DNA of 11,457 nt from Clostridia bacterium (GTDB lineage Bacteria > Bacillota_A > Clostridia > Oscillospirales > CAG-272): assembly GCA_017462125.1 (NCBI GenBank), contig JAFTRQ010000071.1:1-11457 (forward strand), written 5' to 3'. A program made the translations under genes and the position numbers. Every line of letters begins with the position of its first letter. Position 1 is the first letter of the stretch. The notes under the pieces were generated by a model. The model ran no database searches. It saw only the letters and a list, made by a program, of their open reading frames with translations, and had not been told where the DNA came from. This document shows, one piece after another, positions 1 through 7,243 of the stretch.

Positions 1-48
1 AAAGTTAATTACCGTTATGATAACGATGCATCTTTTCGTTTTTTTCAA
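1..48 (-). CDS. Start of a secreted or membrane protein, cut by the window edge
   Basis: Only the first 16 codons are present. A GGAGG Shine-Dalgarno site (53-57) follows directly on the VirD4 stop codon, and a TTG start lies 4 bases further on. The frame stays open to the edge and reads MKKTKRCIVIITVINF: a short Lys/Arg-rich start followed by a hydrophobic run, as expected for a signal peptide or N-terminal membrane anchor. The only ATG nearby (in another frame) meets a stop after 8 codons, which favours the TTG. Its position as the next gene after VirD4 suggests another part of the transfer apparatus. The function cannot be inferred from 16 residues. Seen: SD, frame, hydrophobicity. Inferred: that it is a gene. 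Confidence 0.5.
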   Translation of the reverse strand, partial: MKKTKRCIVIITVINF

Positions 49-57
49 AGTACCTCC

Positions 58-1920
58 TTAAAAATCGGTCAGCGGTGCTGCCGAACCATACAAACCTGAC
101 TTCGTCTTTTTGGGCTTTTCCTCGGGTATGACGGGAGAAATCTCCGGCTCATCATCTATCACTTCCGGATAGTAATCGTAGACCGATACCTGTCGGATCA
201 TTTTTGAGTATGGATGGCGCGTATAGTCCAGCTTGTCAAGCATCAATACGTTACATCCACGAACAACACAAAGCATTTTTTCATTTGGGATTCGCAGCAC
301 CTCGTCCGGAGTCAGCAGCTTTCTCCTGCCCATTCCTTCGACGTGTCGGTACTGCGGGATGATCTGAGCGATGGTGATCGTTCTCCTCATCGTCATCGTG
401 GTGTTGACCTCGATACTCATCTCACCGCACCGATTGGAAAAGTATTTGGCACTGACCTCATCGGTGCATCCCAGCATCAGCTGGATGTCCATATTGCCGA
501 TGATCTCAGCCCACAAATTATTTGGGTATCGGTTTTGCAGCTGTCCAAGCGACTGAACAGCGAGCATCACGCGGATCTCTCTGGATCGGCATACGCTTAA
601 GAATCTGGTAAAGTCGGAACCATCCTCCGCACCGCCAAGCTTACCGATGTTATTAAACTCATCCAGCACGAGGTTGACCGGCACGGGACATCTGCCGCCG
701 TTACTGTCCGCGAACCTTGTAAGCTTGATCATCAGGAAGGAAAAGAAAAGCGATGACAAAAATGCCATCGTCGTATCTTGGTCACTGAGTATTAGGTAGT
801 AAGCGCATTTCTTTTTTCCGGGTGCCGTCAGGTCGATATCCGAGCGCGAGGTGATATTCTGAACCGCCTTGTTCTGCATCACCTGCAATCGTGTACCGAG
901 TCCAAGTATGATACCCGAACGAACCGTGTCACTGGATTGCGCGAACAGATTGAAGGGTGCTCTTGCGGGGTGATCGAGCGGCAAGCGTGAGAACATTGTC
1001 ATGAGCTGATTCTCACTGTTCTGTGTGAGCAGCTGATAGACTGCGGGGAGATGCTTCTCCGAGGGCTTACGCGTAGGATCCTTATCAATATAAAGCACGA
1101 GTGCCTTTAAGAGATTTCCCTCTCCGTTGTCCCAGAAGTGGTCGCCCTTTCCGGAACTGGTATTGCCGATAATTACGTTGGTCAATACCTGAGCTAAGAG
1201 CGTATCTCCCAAAAGGTCGCTCATACAGTTCCACGAGTCGCTGTTTGCGGGGCTTACGAGATTGAATACCTTCACCTCATACCCATTTGCGCGAAACATC
1301 TCCGCAGTGTCGGTATACAGCTCACTCTTAGCGTCGCAGATGACTACCGACTCGTCGTTCTTCAAATGCTGGAAGAGAGCGTTTCTGATGATCGCCCTCG
1401 ACTTCATGGTTCCCGACGCGCCGCAGATGGCGATGTGCTTGTTGAGTCGGGTATCTCTGGGCATACAGACCGTCTTTCCCTCATACTCTCCTAAAATAAC
1501 GCCTTCCGCTTTTTCGGGAGTCGTCAGCTCCAGCATATTCTTCATTTCCTTATCGGTCATAAAGGTTGCCGTACCGTATACTCCCGAGTCGCTCATCGTA
1601 AAGCCGCGCGGATCCTTCTTCTTTCCGTCAAAGCGGTCGTAGAGCTTATAGATGAGGAAGATCACTCCTCCTACGGTAAGGATGGCGAGCAAGCTGTATA
1701 AGCCTCGAAGTGTGAACGCCTGCCCGAGGCAGGTGATGGGGTTCAGACTCGGCGGCTTCATGGTAACGTTGCCCGTAAGCCCGTCTGCTCTCATCCACTC
1801 GGAATAGTTGTTCGCGATCTGCGCGATGAGTCCCGAGACGTATAAGAGCATAACCAAAGCCAGTATGACGCAACCGATTGTCAGGATAAACCGTTTTTTG
1901 TCTTGGATCTTAAATTTCAT
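58..1920 (-). CDS. virD4: VirD4/TraG-family type IV coupling protein (620 aa)
   Basis: Inner-membrane ATPase that recruits the relaxase-DNA complex to the T4SS channel. There are two N-terminal membrane helices (about residues 11-33 and 73-92) flanking an external loop of about 40 residues, then the cytosolic nucleotide-binding domain. The P-loop lies at 167-174 and reads GASGTMKS, with Met where most family members have Gly before the Lys. A D-A-K-S-E-L-Y block at 196-202 corresponds to the family's DPKGEL. Walker B is NLVLDEF, with D420 and E421. The tail after about 580 is acidic and proline-rich, possibly a docking region. ATG 1920 is chosen over an upstream in-frame TTG because AAGGAG (1925-1930) stands 4 bases before it. 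It overlaps the end of the preceding gene by 11 bases, implying translational coupling. Family assignment is secure; substrate is inferred from context. Confidence 0.95.
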   Translation of the reverse strand: MKFKIQDKKRFILTIGCVILALVMLLYVSGLIAQIANNYSEWMRADGLTGNVTMKPPSLNPITCLGQAFTLRGLYSLLAILTVGGVIFLIYKLYDRFDGKKKDPRGFTMSDSGVYGTATFMTDKEMKNMLELTTPEKAEGVILGEYEGKTVCMPRDTRLNKHIAICGASGTMKSRAIIRNALFQHLKNDESVVICDAKSELYTDTAEMFRANGYEVKVFNLVSPANSDSWNCMSDLLGDTLLAQVLTNVIIGNTSSGKGDHFWDNGEGNLLKALVLYIDKDPTRKPSEKHLPAVYQLLTQNSENQLMTMFSRLPLDHPARAPFNLFAQSSDTVRSGIILGLGTRLQVMQNKAVQNITSRSDIDLTAPGKKKCAYYLILSDQDTTMAFLSSLFFSFLMIKLTRFADSNGGRCPVPVNLVLDEFNNIGKLGGAEDGSDFTRFLSVCRSREIRVMLAVQSLGQLQNRYPNNLWAEIIGNMDIQLMLGCTDEVSAKYFSNRCGEMSIEVNTTMTMRRTITIAQIIPQYRHVEGMGRRKLLTPDEVLRIPNEKMLCVVRGCNVLMLDKLDYTRHPYSKMIRQVSVYDYYPEVIDDEPEISPVIPEEKPKKTKSGLYGSAAPLTDF

Positions 1921-3052
1921 CTTTCTCCTTTCCGATACCGAACTCATTTTCAAGAGTCCCGATATCTATTGTTTTGATTGCGACGCCATCACCGAGATAT
2001 TGCCGCAGATAACCCACCTGATGGGGAAAGCACAGTACCTCGTGCCTTGCCTGTACGTGCTCGATTCCCTCTCGATAGCGAATGAGTCTGGCAATGTCCC
2101 CATCAAAGTGAGCAAGAATATATGTGCCGTCCACAAAGGCGTCGTACTCAAAAAGTCCCGCATCAAAGGATCTGTCGGCGTCGTCAAAGAGCATCTCCAA
2201 AAGCTGCTCTCTCCATCTCGGTATGAGGAAGAAGCGAAGCTGACGGATGCCCTCCTGATCTAAGGGCACGTAATGGATGTGCGAGTAGATACTGTCAAAC
2301 CGATATTCCTTCTGCCTGTCCTCACCTGCAGCGTTCAGGGTGCTGAGTGCCACCTCGCCATCATTACCGAACAGGATCGCCGAGTCAACCTCGCGGATCC
2401 CCGCATTCATTCGGGATAGCTCGGTGAGGGCTTGTCTTGTTTTGAACTCGCCCTTACCGCACCACTTCATTGCCGCGTTTCTCGTGTTGTATACCGCATA
2501 GCATTTGCCTTCGGTAAAGAGTGCGCCGACGATCCTCGTATACATCGTTTTGTTCATATCGACCTCGAAGGTTCCCTTGAGGCTACGCGAGGAATAAAAG
2601 GAAGGCTTTTCCACAACGTCGAGTATCCGCTCGGATTGCAAAGGCGTGAGATGGTAGGGCCGGATATCCAGCCCCACCTTCATAAACATTGCGGTCGCCT
2701 CAGCTACGCGGTGATTGCGGATGATATGGCTTGCATCTCCCCGGAACTTATGATCCTTGAAGGCTATTTTGTAATACTCATCCGCACCGATCCATTCCAG
2801 TATAGGAAGAGCCTTTCGGTACAGGCGCACCGTCTTTGCCCCACCCTTACCGGATACAGTCAGGAGCTTGGTCGTAAGCTTTCGTCCCGTCTCGGTATGA
2901 GAGAAGGTTTGCTTCTCTGTGAGCTTTGAGATGAGCGCTTTATACACCCTCTCACGACCAAGCAGGTGTATGGAGCAATTCGGAAATTCGCCCACGACCG
3001 ATAGCAGTGTGAGAAGCTCGAAGGCTTGACTGCCTCGGCGGATGAACGTCAT
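1910..3052 (-). CDS. Two-domain winged-helix protein, replication-relaxation/MobC-like (380 aa)
   Basis: Cytosolic, with no membrane segment or signal peptide. The N-terminal ~125 residues look like a winged helix: a helix-rich start (residues 8-45), a basic wing-like segment around 55-80 (KLTTKLL...GKGGAKTVRLYRK), then LPILEWIG and an H-x-x-x-x-H-x-V-A-E-A pattern at about 109-119. This resembles the layout of the replication-relaxation family (PF13814), whose members accompany relaxases and plasmid mobilisation genes. The C-terminal 250 residues form a mixed alpha/beta domain that I recognise only as a conserved companion of VirD4 in Firmicutes elements. ATG 3052 has GAGG (3061-3064) 8 bases upstream; a GTG at 3061 is the alternative. 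The gene overlaps virD4 by 11 bases. Likely role: DNA-binding relaxosome accessory protein or adaptor for the coupling protein, inferred from fold and position. Confidence 0.75.
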   Translation of the reverse strand: MTFIRRGSQAFELLTLLSVVGEFPNCSIHLLGRERVYKALISKLTEKQTFSHTETGRKLTTKLLTVSGKGGAKTVRLYRKALPILEWIGADEYYKIAFKDHKFRGDASHIIRNHRVAEATAMFMKVGLDIRPYHLTPLQSERILDVVEKPSFYSSRSLKGTFEVDMNKTMYTRIVGALFTEGKCYAVYNTRNAAMKWCGKGEFKTRQALTELSRMNAGIREVDSAILFGNDGEVALSTLNAAGEDRQKEYRFDSIYSHIHYVPLDQEGIRQLRFFLIPRWREQLLEMLFDDADRSFDAGLFEYDAFVDGTYILAHFDGDIARLIRYREGIEHVQARHEVLCFPHQVGYLRQYLGDGVAIKTIDIGTLENEFGIGKEKDEI

Positions 3053-3067
3053 TTCGAACACCTCGAA

Positions 3068-3081
3068 GAATTGCGAATTGC
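3068..3081. repeat. Tandem 7-bp direct repeat just upstream of the winged-helix gene
   Basis: Two perfect head-to-tail copies of GAATTGC (3068-3074 and 3075-3081) lie 16 bases upstream of the ATG at 3052, next to its ribosome binding site. Each copy contains AATT. Tandem short repeats at such a place can be operators or iteron-like sites, but two 7-bp copies may also arise by chance. Confidence 0.5.
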
Positions 3082-3165
3082 GCCATAAAGACTGCTCTCT
3101 TTGGCGTAATTTTTGAGCCTTGAACGGGCAAAATGGGTAGGAACGGTACGGTTTTTGGGTATTTG

Positions 3166-3218
3166 ATTTTTTATGTAATTTCTGTGAGCGTTTTTCGGCT
3201 CATTTTTACATAAAAAAT
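3166..3218. repeat. Strong inverted repeat (stem-loop) in the operon's only sizeable gap
   Basis: A 13-bp perfect inverted repeat, ATTTTTTATGTAA (3166-3178) and TTACATAAAAAAT (3206-3218), encloses a second inner stem, TGAGC (3185-3189) with GCTCA (3198-3202), closing on an 8-base T-rich loop. It lies between the 226-residue and 380-residue genes. On the transcribed strand no U-run follows the stem, so it does not look like a simple rho-independent terminator. It could be an RNA-processing or stability element, a protein-binding site, a cis site for DNA processing, or a remnant of a small dispersed repeat. The arms are read directly; the role is unknown. Confidence 0.7.
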
Positions 3219-3229
3219 TCGGGGCTTTT

Positions 3230-3910
3230 TTACGGCGTTTCATACAGCTTTACCCCCTCCTTCGGCATCCCTTGTTCCGTCTCAAGCCACCTTGCAAATT
3301 CGCTTCGCGGAACGACGTAAACCTCGGTTCTCTCCACGTCTCCGACACCGCTGCAATAGAAGTGAGAGCAGTATGCGGGGGCATCATCGACCAGCACGTA
3401 AAGGGTAACGATATCCGCTACAGTATTGACCTCGATATTATCGTGATCTCTCTTCAAGCGCTCCTGTCTCTCCTCGGTATATACGTGTCGGAATACGAGA
3501 ACCGCCCCGTGATACCTCTTGCGGATGGATTTGTTCTTATGAAAATATCTGTCCATTGCGGGATAAAGAATATCCTTCAGATAGTCGGTAGATCCCTTTC
3601 CCTTTTTGGGAAGCAAAAGCGGAAGTCTGAGCGCAAACCACCCTTCCTTCGTGAACCCGATCTCTACGGGAACCTCCTCCTTTATGATTGCCGAAACGTA
3701 TCGGGCTGCTCTCGGATTACCGGTGTGCACGGGAAGGCATCGGGTATTCAAAACGATCTTTTCGGAGAGTCTTTCCAGACGAAAGCACTCGTCGTATGCC
3801 TCCTCCACATCTCCCTTTTCATAAAGGATCTGCACGGTTTCCGCGCTCTCCTTTGCTTTTCCTAACAGTCGGTTTACCTTTTCTACAGTGTAGCTGAATT
3901 TGTTACTCAT
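3230..3910 (-). CDS. DUF6100-like conserved protein with a RusA-type acidic motif (226 aa)
   Basis: Cytosolic protein in two parts. Residues 1-60 are mostly helical and probably coiled (charged heptad-like stretch 10-55); residues 75-226 are alpha/beta. The most conserved-looking block is K-R-D-H-D-N-I-E (153-160), followed by D166 and the pair D175-D176, then strands ending in R-T-E-V-Y-V-V-P. I associate this pattern with Firmicutes mobile-element proteins called DUF6100, from memory only. The D155-x-D157-N ... D176 spacing matches the active-site acids of the Holliday-junction resolvase RusA as I recall it, although the RusA catalytic Lys is not present. ATG 3910 has GGAGG (3920-3924) 9 bases upstream; an in-frame ATG at 3976 lacks support. 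It overlaps the preceding gene by 8 bases. DNA binding or processing during transfer is an inference. Confidence 0.7.
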   Translation of the reverse strand: MSNKFSYTVEKVNRLLGKAKESAETVQILYEKGDVEEAYDECFRLERLSEKIVLNTRCLPVHTGNPRAARYVSAIIKEEVPVEIGFTKEGWFALRLPLLLPKKGKGSTDYLKDILYPAMDRYFHKNKSIRKRYHGAVLVFRHVYTEERQERLKRDHDNIEVNTVADIVTLYVLVDDAPAYCSHFYCSGVGDVERTEVYVVPRSEFARWLETEQGMPKEGVKLYETP

Positions 3911-4430
3911 TGATTTTTTCCTCCGTGTAAAATGTGATTTCGGGTTCGTCCTCTCCGTTATAGTCAACGGTCGCAAACAAGCAATCCGCCTTGGGCAATC
4001 GCAAGGAATGAACCATTGAAATGTGAGGGACGACGATAATATATTTCAAATCCTCCTCGGGCTGAAGAAGCCGCAAATTGCTTCCCTCACCCTCGTAAAT
4101 GACTACGATCTCGTAGCCGGTGTTGTCCTTCAAAAAGAAAATCTGTGACGGGTACGATGCCGGATAGTGTGCCCTCGTTTCCACCTGATCGATGAATTTC
4201 AAAAGCACCCATACGGCAAGAATCGTTCTTTGATCCGGCTTACAATAGGGGTCAAGTCCGATATAATACCCGCCGCTGATCTCTGAGATCATCATTCTCT
4301 TTTTCATACTTTTGATAATCCGCTCGACTGTCGCAGTTTCCTTTTGCAACATACGGATGAGCTGCTTTCTCGTCAGCACACCGTATTGCGACAGCCATTG
4401 AAGGATAAGCATTTCCTCTTGCAAAAGCAT
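3903..4430 (-). CDS. Small winged-helix protein, DUF5697-like (175 aa)
   Basis: Residues 1-58 form a compact winged-helix DNA-binding unit: LILQWLSQYGVLTRKQLIRML (helix 1 and the helix-turn-helix entry), VERIIKSMKKRMMI (recognition helix, Lys/Arg-rich), then a short wing with SGGYYIGL. The remaining 115 residues are alpha/beta, with no cysteine cluster and no catalytic motif I recognise. I associate the family with DUF5697 of Firmicutes conjugative elements, from memory. GGAGG (4440-4444) sits 9 bases before ATG 4430 and overlaps the VirB4 stop region, and the gene ends overlapping the next one by 8 bases. It could be an autoregulator of the operon or a structural member of the DNA-transfer complex; its embedding in the T4SS operon slightly favours the latter. 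Role not established. Confidence 0.75.
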   Translation of the reverse strand: MLLQEEMLILQWLSQYGVLTRKQLIRMLQKETATVERIIKSMKKRMMISEISGGYYIGLDPYCKPDQRTILAVWVLLKFIDQVETRAHYPASYPSQIFFLKDNTGYEIVVIYEGEGSNLRLLQPEEDLKYIIVVPHISMVHSLRLPKADCLFATVDYNGEDEPEITFYTEEKINE

Positions 4431-4443
4431 TGTCTTTTACCTC

Positions 4444-6921
4444 CTATTCTTCGTTTTTCTTTCGCCTGTTGGCAAGTATTTTTTGAAGCTCCGCACGGTC
4501 AGTGGTGATCATTTCCTGCTCGGACTTTGATGCCTTGACGACCACGGGAACCTTGTTGTTTCCCGAGCACACAAGTGCTTCTCCTCTCTCAAAGCGAGTG
4601 ATCGAACGAAGCTCCGTTTTGGATAGCTTCAATACCTCCTTGACGTACTCGGCTTCATCGTACTCAAGATTGAGAACGATCTTATTTTGGCTATTGTTGA
4701 TGATTGCCCTTCCGTATCTTCCGTCGTCAAGACCGAAGAAATCGGAAAGGTCTTGGGTTGCCGCAACCGCCGCGCCGCCAAAGCCTCGGATAGTCTTGAA
4801 GATGGTCAGGCAGAATTCGGCTGCCATCTTGTTTGAGGATGCTCCGACGAGCTGCCATATCTCGTCAATGATGACCGCCTTTTTCTCGGTGATATCGGAC
4901 TTGATCTTATCCCAAATATAATCGAGGGCAATCACCATTCCAACGGGAAGAAGCTTCCCTTTCAGCTCTGACAAATCAATTACAATGAATTTGTTTGACA
5001 GGTCTACGTTCGTCTGCTGATTGAAGGATTGGGCGGAACCCGTAACGAATCGGCTGAGAATGACGGCGATACGCTCGGTCATCTTATTATCCTTGAGGTT
5101 CTTGTAGAGATCCCCGAGAATCGGCATAGGCTTCATCTTGGGCGGAGTTGCATTTATATCCTCATACAGACTGTCGTTATCGTGAGTGATTCCGAAGTCG
5201 GCGTAGGTTTTCAGAAGTGCCTCATCGAGAAGCTGCTCTTCCTCATTTGACATATCGGGTATCAGCAGCGAGAAAAAGATCATCAACTGCTGTATCTTCC
5301 GGGCGAGCATCGAAACGTCCTCGATAGGCGAATCCTCGTCAATCAAGGTTGCTTCGGGTGAAACCGTGTGCCGTATTTCCATGACGTTGATACAGTGGGG
5401 TGAGCCGGGAGCGATCTTCACAAAGCTGCCTCCGATTCGGTGGCAAGCCCTATGGAATTCGTGTCCCTTGATGGGCGCGATGGTGAAGCATTGAATCCCC
5501 CTCATTCTCATTCGGAGTGCTAAAAGCTGGAGCGTAAAGGTCTTTCCCGCACCGCTCGTACCGATGATGTTGAGGTTCGCATTCTTATGCTTTCGGGTAT
5601 TAAAAAGGTCAACCACACACAGAGAATTGTTGTGTTGGTTGACACCGAGGAGAACGCCGGAATCATCCGACATCTCAAAGCTTGTGAAAATATAGGTAGA
5701 AGCCGCACCGCTTGTCAGCACGTTTCGCTTAGACTTCTTTTCAAGGTGAGGCTCGATATACAGAAACGGCATCACGGAACGCAGTGCCGCCTCCTGCTGA
5801 AATTTGCAATCCGAAAGCTGCATATCCATTGATTTCATCATATCCACGATCTGCTGCTTTCTCCAAAGCATCTCGTCAAGCGTTCTTGCGGATACGGTGA
5901 TGAACACCGACATATAGAACAGATCCTCGTTGTTATTGGCGAGTCCGTTCTTGATGTAGTATCCTGCCTGAATGGAATTGGTCAGCTCCTCGTAATCGGT
6001 GCTGGTATCCTGAATGCCCTTGATTTTGGTTCTGTTGAGGCGGATGCGCTGAGCGACCTTATCAATCGTTTTACTTCTGCCCTCTCGCCTCAGATGCACG
6101 TCCACGTCGATCCCCTCACCCGCGTTGATAAGCATTGACATCCAACCTGCTCTCACCGTTCCGGGATACCCGTCGCCCTTGACGTAAAGGAAGGAATAAT
6201 AAAGTCCGTCCATAATCACGTAAGAGCTTTTCGTAAGGTCGATCCCGCGCGGGGATATAAAGTTCAGAATCGGGATGTCGGGGATATCGTCCACGCCAAG
6301 CGTTTTTCCCTCCATCTTCATACGGTCAAGTATGATGCGCTGAACTCTGTCTGCAAAAGGCTCGTCGGTACAGGAGCGACGGTTGAAATACATATAAAGG
6401 ATCTCAGCCGCCGCTTCATCGGGATTGCTTGGTGAAATAATGGCATTTCCGCATTGTGAGAAATACGCTCTTGCGTTCTGCTCTGCCGTTTGCAGCATCC
6501 CGTAGATCTTTCCGAAATCATCGGATCTTTGGTAATCCTCGTATTGGAAAATTAAAAAGAAACGTCTTGTGAGCGCTTCTCTGCTTCCGACGTCGCGGAT
6601 AAGCCCAATATACCCTTCTGCAAGCTCCTTGCATCTTGGGTTGTTCTCCCGTTTCAGCTCCTCGCGCAGCATTGCGATATGCTTTTCGGAGTCCGCCTTT
6701 CTCGTTACCGATTTGAACTGCAACCGCATCGGCGAGATCTTCAACCAGCTTGCGAAGGATGATATGATACCAAGCTGCTCTTCTTCTGATCGAAGCATAA
6801 AGTTGATCGGCTCAATCTCGAGTATTTTGATATATCTGCCATCGGTCGTCTCAATGATGCCGTGGCGAATGTTCTTAACGGGAATAAAGTCCTGTACGTA
6901 TTCATTTTTCGGTTTGCTCAT
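4444..6921 (-). CDS. virB4: VirB4/TraE-family conjugation ATPase (825 aa)
   Basis: Cytosolic motor of the T4SS that powers channel assembly and substrate transport. The N-terminal half (1-400) is the membrane-associating CagE/TrbE/VirB-type domain. The C-terminal half is the RecA-like ATPase: Walker A GTSGAGKT at 454-461, Walker B AVIIDEIW with D686 and E687, and an A-T-Q-D motif at 721-724 that plays the sensor role in this family. The basic C-terminus (819-822, NRRKK) ends in acids. Length is normal for Firmicutes VirB4 proteins. ATG 6921 has GGAGG (6929-6933) 7 bases upstream, inside the end of prgI, which it overlaps by 20 bases. No frameshift or missing motif is visible. The PrgI-VirB4 pairing is the hallmark of Gram-positive conjugation systems. 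Confidence 0.97.
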   Translation of the reverse strand: MSKPKNEYVQDFIPVKNIRHGIIETTDGRYIKILEIEPINFMLRSEEEQLGIISSFASWLKISPMRLQFKSVTRKADSEKHIAMLREELKRENNPRCKELAEGYIGLIRDVGSREALTRRFFLIFQYEDYQRSDDFGKIYGMLQTAEQNARAYFSQCGNAIISPSNPDEAAAEILYMYFNRRSCTDEPFADRVQRIILDRMKMEGKTLGVDDIPDIPILNFISPRGIDLTKSSYVIMDGLYYSFLYVKGDGYPGTVRAGWMSMLINAGEGIDVDVHLRREGRSKTIDKVAQRIRLNRTKIKGIQDTSTDYEELTNSIQAGYYIKNGLANNNEDLFYMSVFITVSARTLDEMLWRKQQIVDMMKSMDMQLSDCKFQQEAALRSVMPFLYIEPHLEKKSKRNVLTSGAASTYIFTSFEMSDDSGVLLGVNQHNNSLCVVDLFNTRKHKNANLNIIGTSGAGKTFTLQLLALRMRMRGIQCFTIAPIKGHEFHRACHRIGGSFVKIAPGSPHCINVMEIRHTVSPEATLIDEDSPIEDVSMLARKIQQLMIFFSLLIPDMSNEEEQLLDEALLKTYADFGITHDNDSLYEDINATPPKMKPMPILGDLYKNLKDNKMTERIAVILSRFVTGSAQSFNQQTNVDLSNKFIVIDLSELKGKLLPVGMVIALDYIWDKIKSDITEKKAVIIDEIWQLVGASSNKMAAEFCLTIFKTIRGFGGAAVAATQDLSDFFGLDDGRYGRAIINNSQNKIVLNLEYDEAEYVKEVLKLSKTELRSITRFERGEALVCSGNNKVPVVVKASKSEQEMITTDRAELQKILANRRKKNEE

Positions 6922-7225
6922 CGTCGGGCCTCCTGAAATGCAGCTTTCGCTTTCTTGAAATATGCTTGAATATATGTCCTACGTATTGGAACAACGAGTC
7001 ACCGTCGATCCCCATCATTGAAATCATTCCAAGTGGGATCAAGGTAACTACCGCAACGATGACCTTTGCCGTTGTCGGCATCGGGATCAGAAACAACTCA
7101 ACGTACCCGAACACCACAAGAAGAATCAGCGTCTCGATTGCGTTTCTCGGGGCTATCATTCCCCCGAACAGCTTACCGGAGTCCGTATAGTTTGCCGGTA
7201 TTGCATAGGTTTGTTTTTCGTCCAT
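6902..7225 (-). CDS. prgI: PrgI-family VirB3-like membrane protein (107 aa)
   Basis: Small inner-membrane component of the Gram-positive T4SS, partner of VirB4. A short cytosolic start containing A-I-P-A-N-Y precedes two closely spaced membrane helices (about 28-48 and 52-71) joined by a tight PMPTT turn. A basic, charged C-terminus (88-107) follows. This two-helix hairpin with the motif M-I-A-P-R-N ahead of helix 1 is typical of PrgI/TcpE-VirB3 proteins. AAGGAG stands about 8 bases before ATG 7225. The last codons contain the ribosome binding site of virB4, so the two proteins are probably made in a coupled ratio. Confidence 0.9.
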   Translation of the reverse strand: MDEKQTYAIPANYTDSGKLFGGMIAPRNAIETLILLVVFGYVELFLIPMPTTAKVIVAVVTLIPLGMISMMGIDGDSLFQYVGHIFKHISRKRKLHFRRPDDEQTEK

Positions 7226-7243
7226 AGTATTTTCTCCTTTCCG

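Noticed and set aside
1808..2929. Plus-strand ORFs of 151 and 165 residues (1808-2263, 2432-2929)
   Set aside because: Antisense shadows of the 380-residue protein gene and the start of virD4, with no supporting context on the plus strand.
3166..3218. Stem-loop as a rho-independent terminator
   Set aside because: On the minus strand the stem is followed by TCAAATACCC, not a T-run, and the outer stem is A/T-rich. Genes on both sides belong to the same transfer system, so full termination here is unlikely.
3049..3243. 64-residue minus-strand ORF filling the gap, start overlapping the upstream stop and stop overlapping the downstream ATG
   Set aside because: The overlaps at both ends look like operon coupling, but the product is a low-complexity Lys/Arg/Asn-rich string without recognisable domain, its nearest AGGAGG is about 12 bases from the ATG, and the long perfect inverted repeat runs through its middle. 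Conservation of the protein in related elements would reverse this.
3272..3865. 197-residue plus-strand ORF
   Set aside because: It lies wholly antisense to the 226-residue gene, which has a good ribosome binding site, operon overlap and a coherent motif pattern. The antisense product has no recognisable features.
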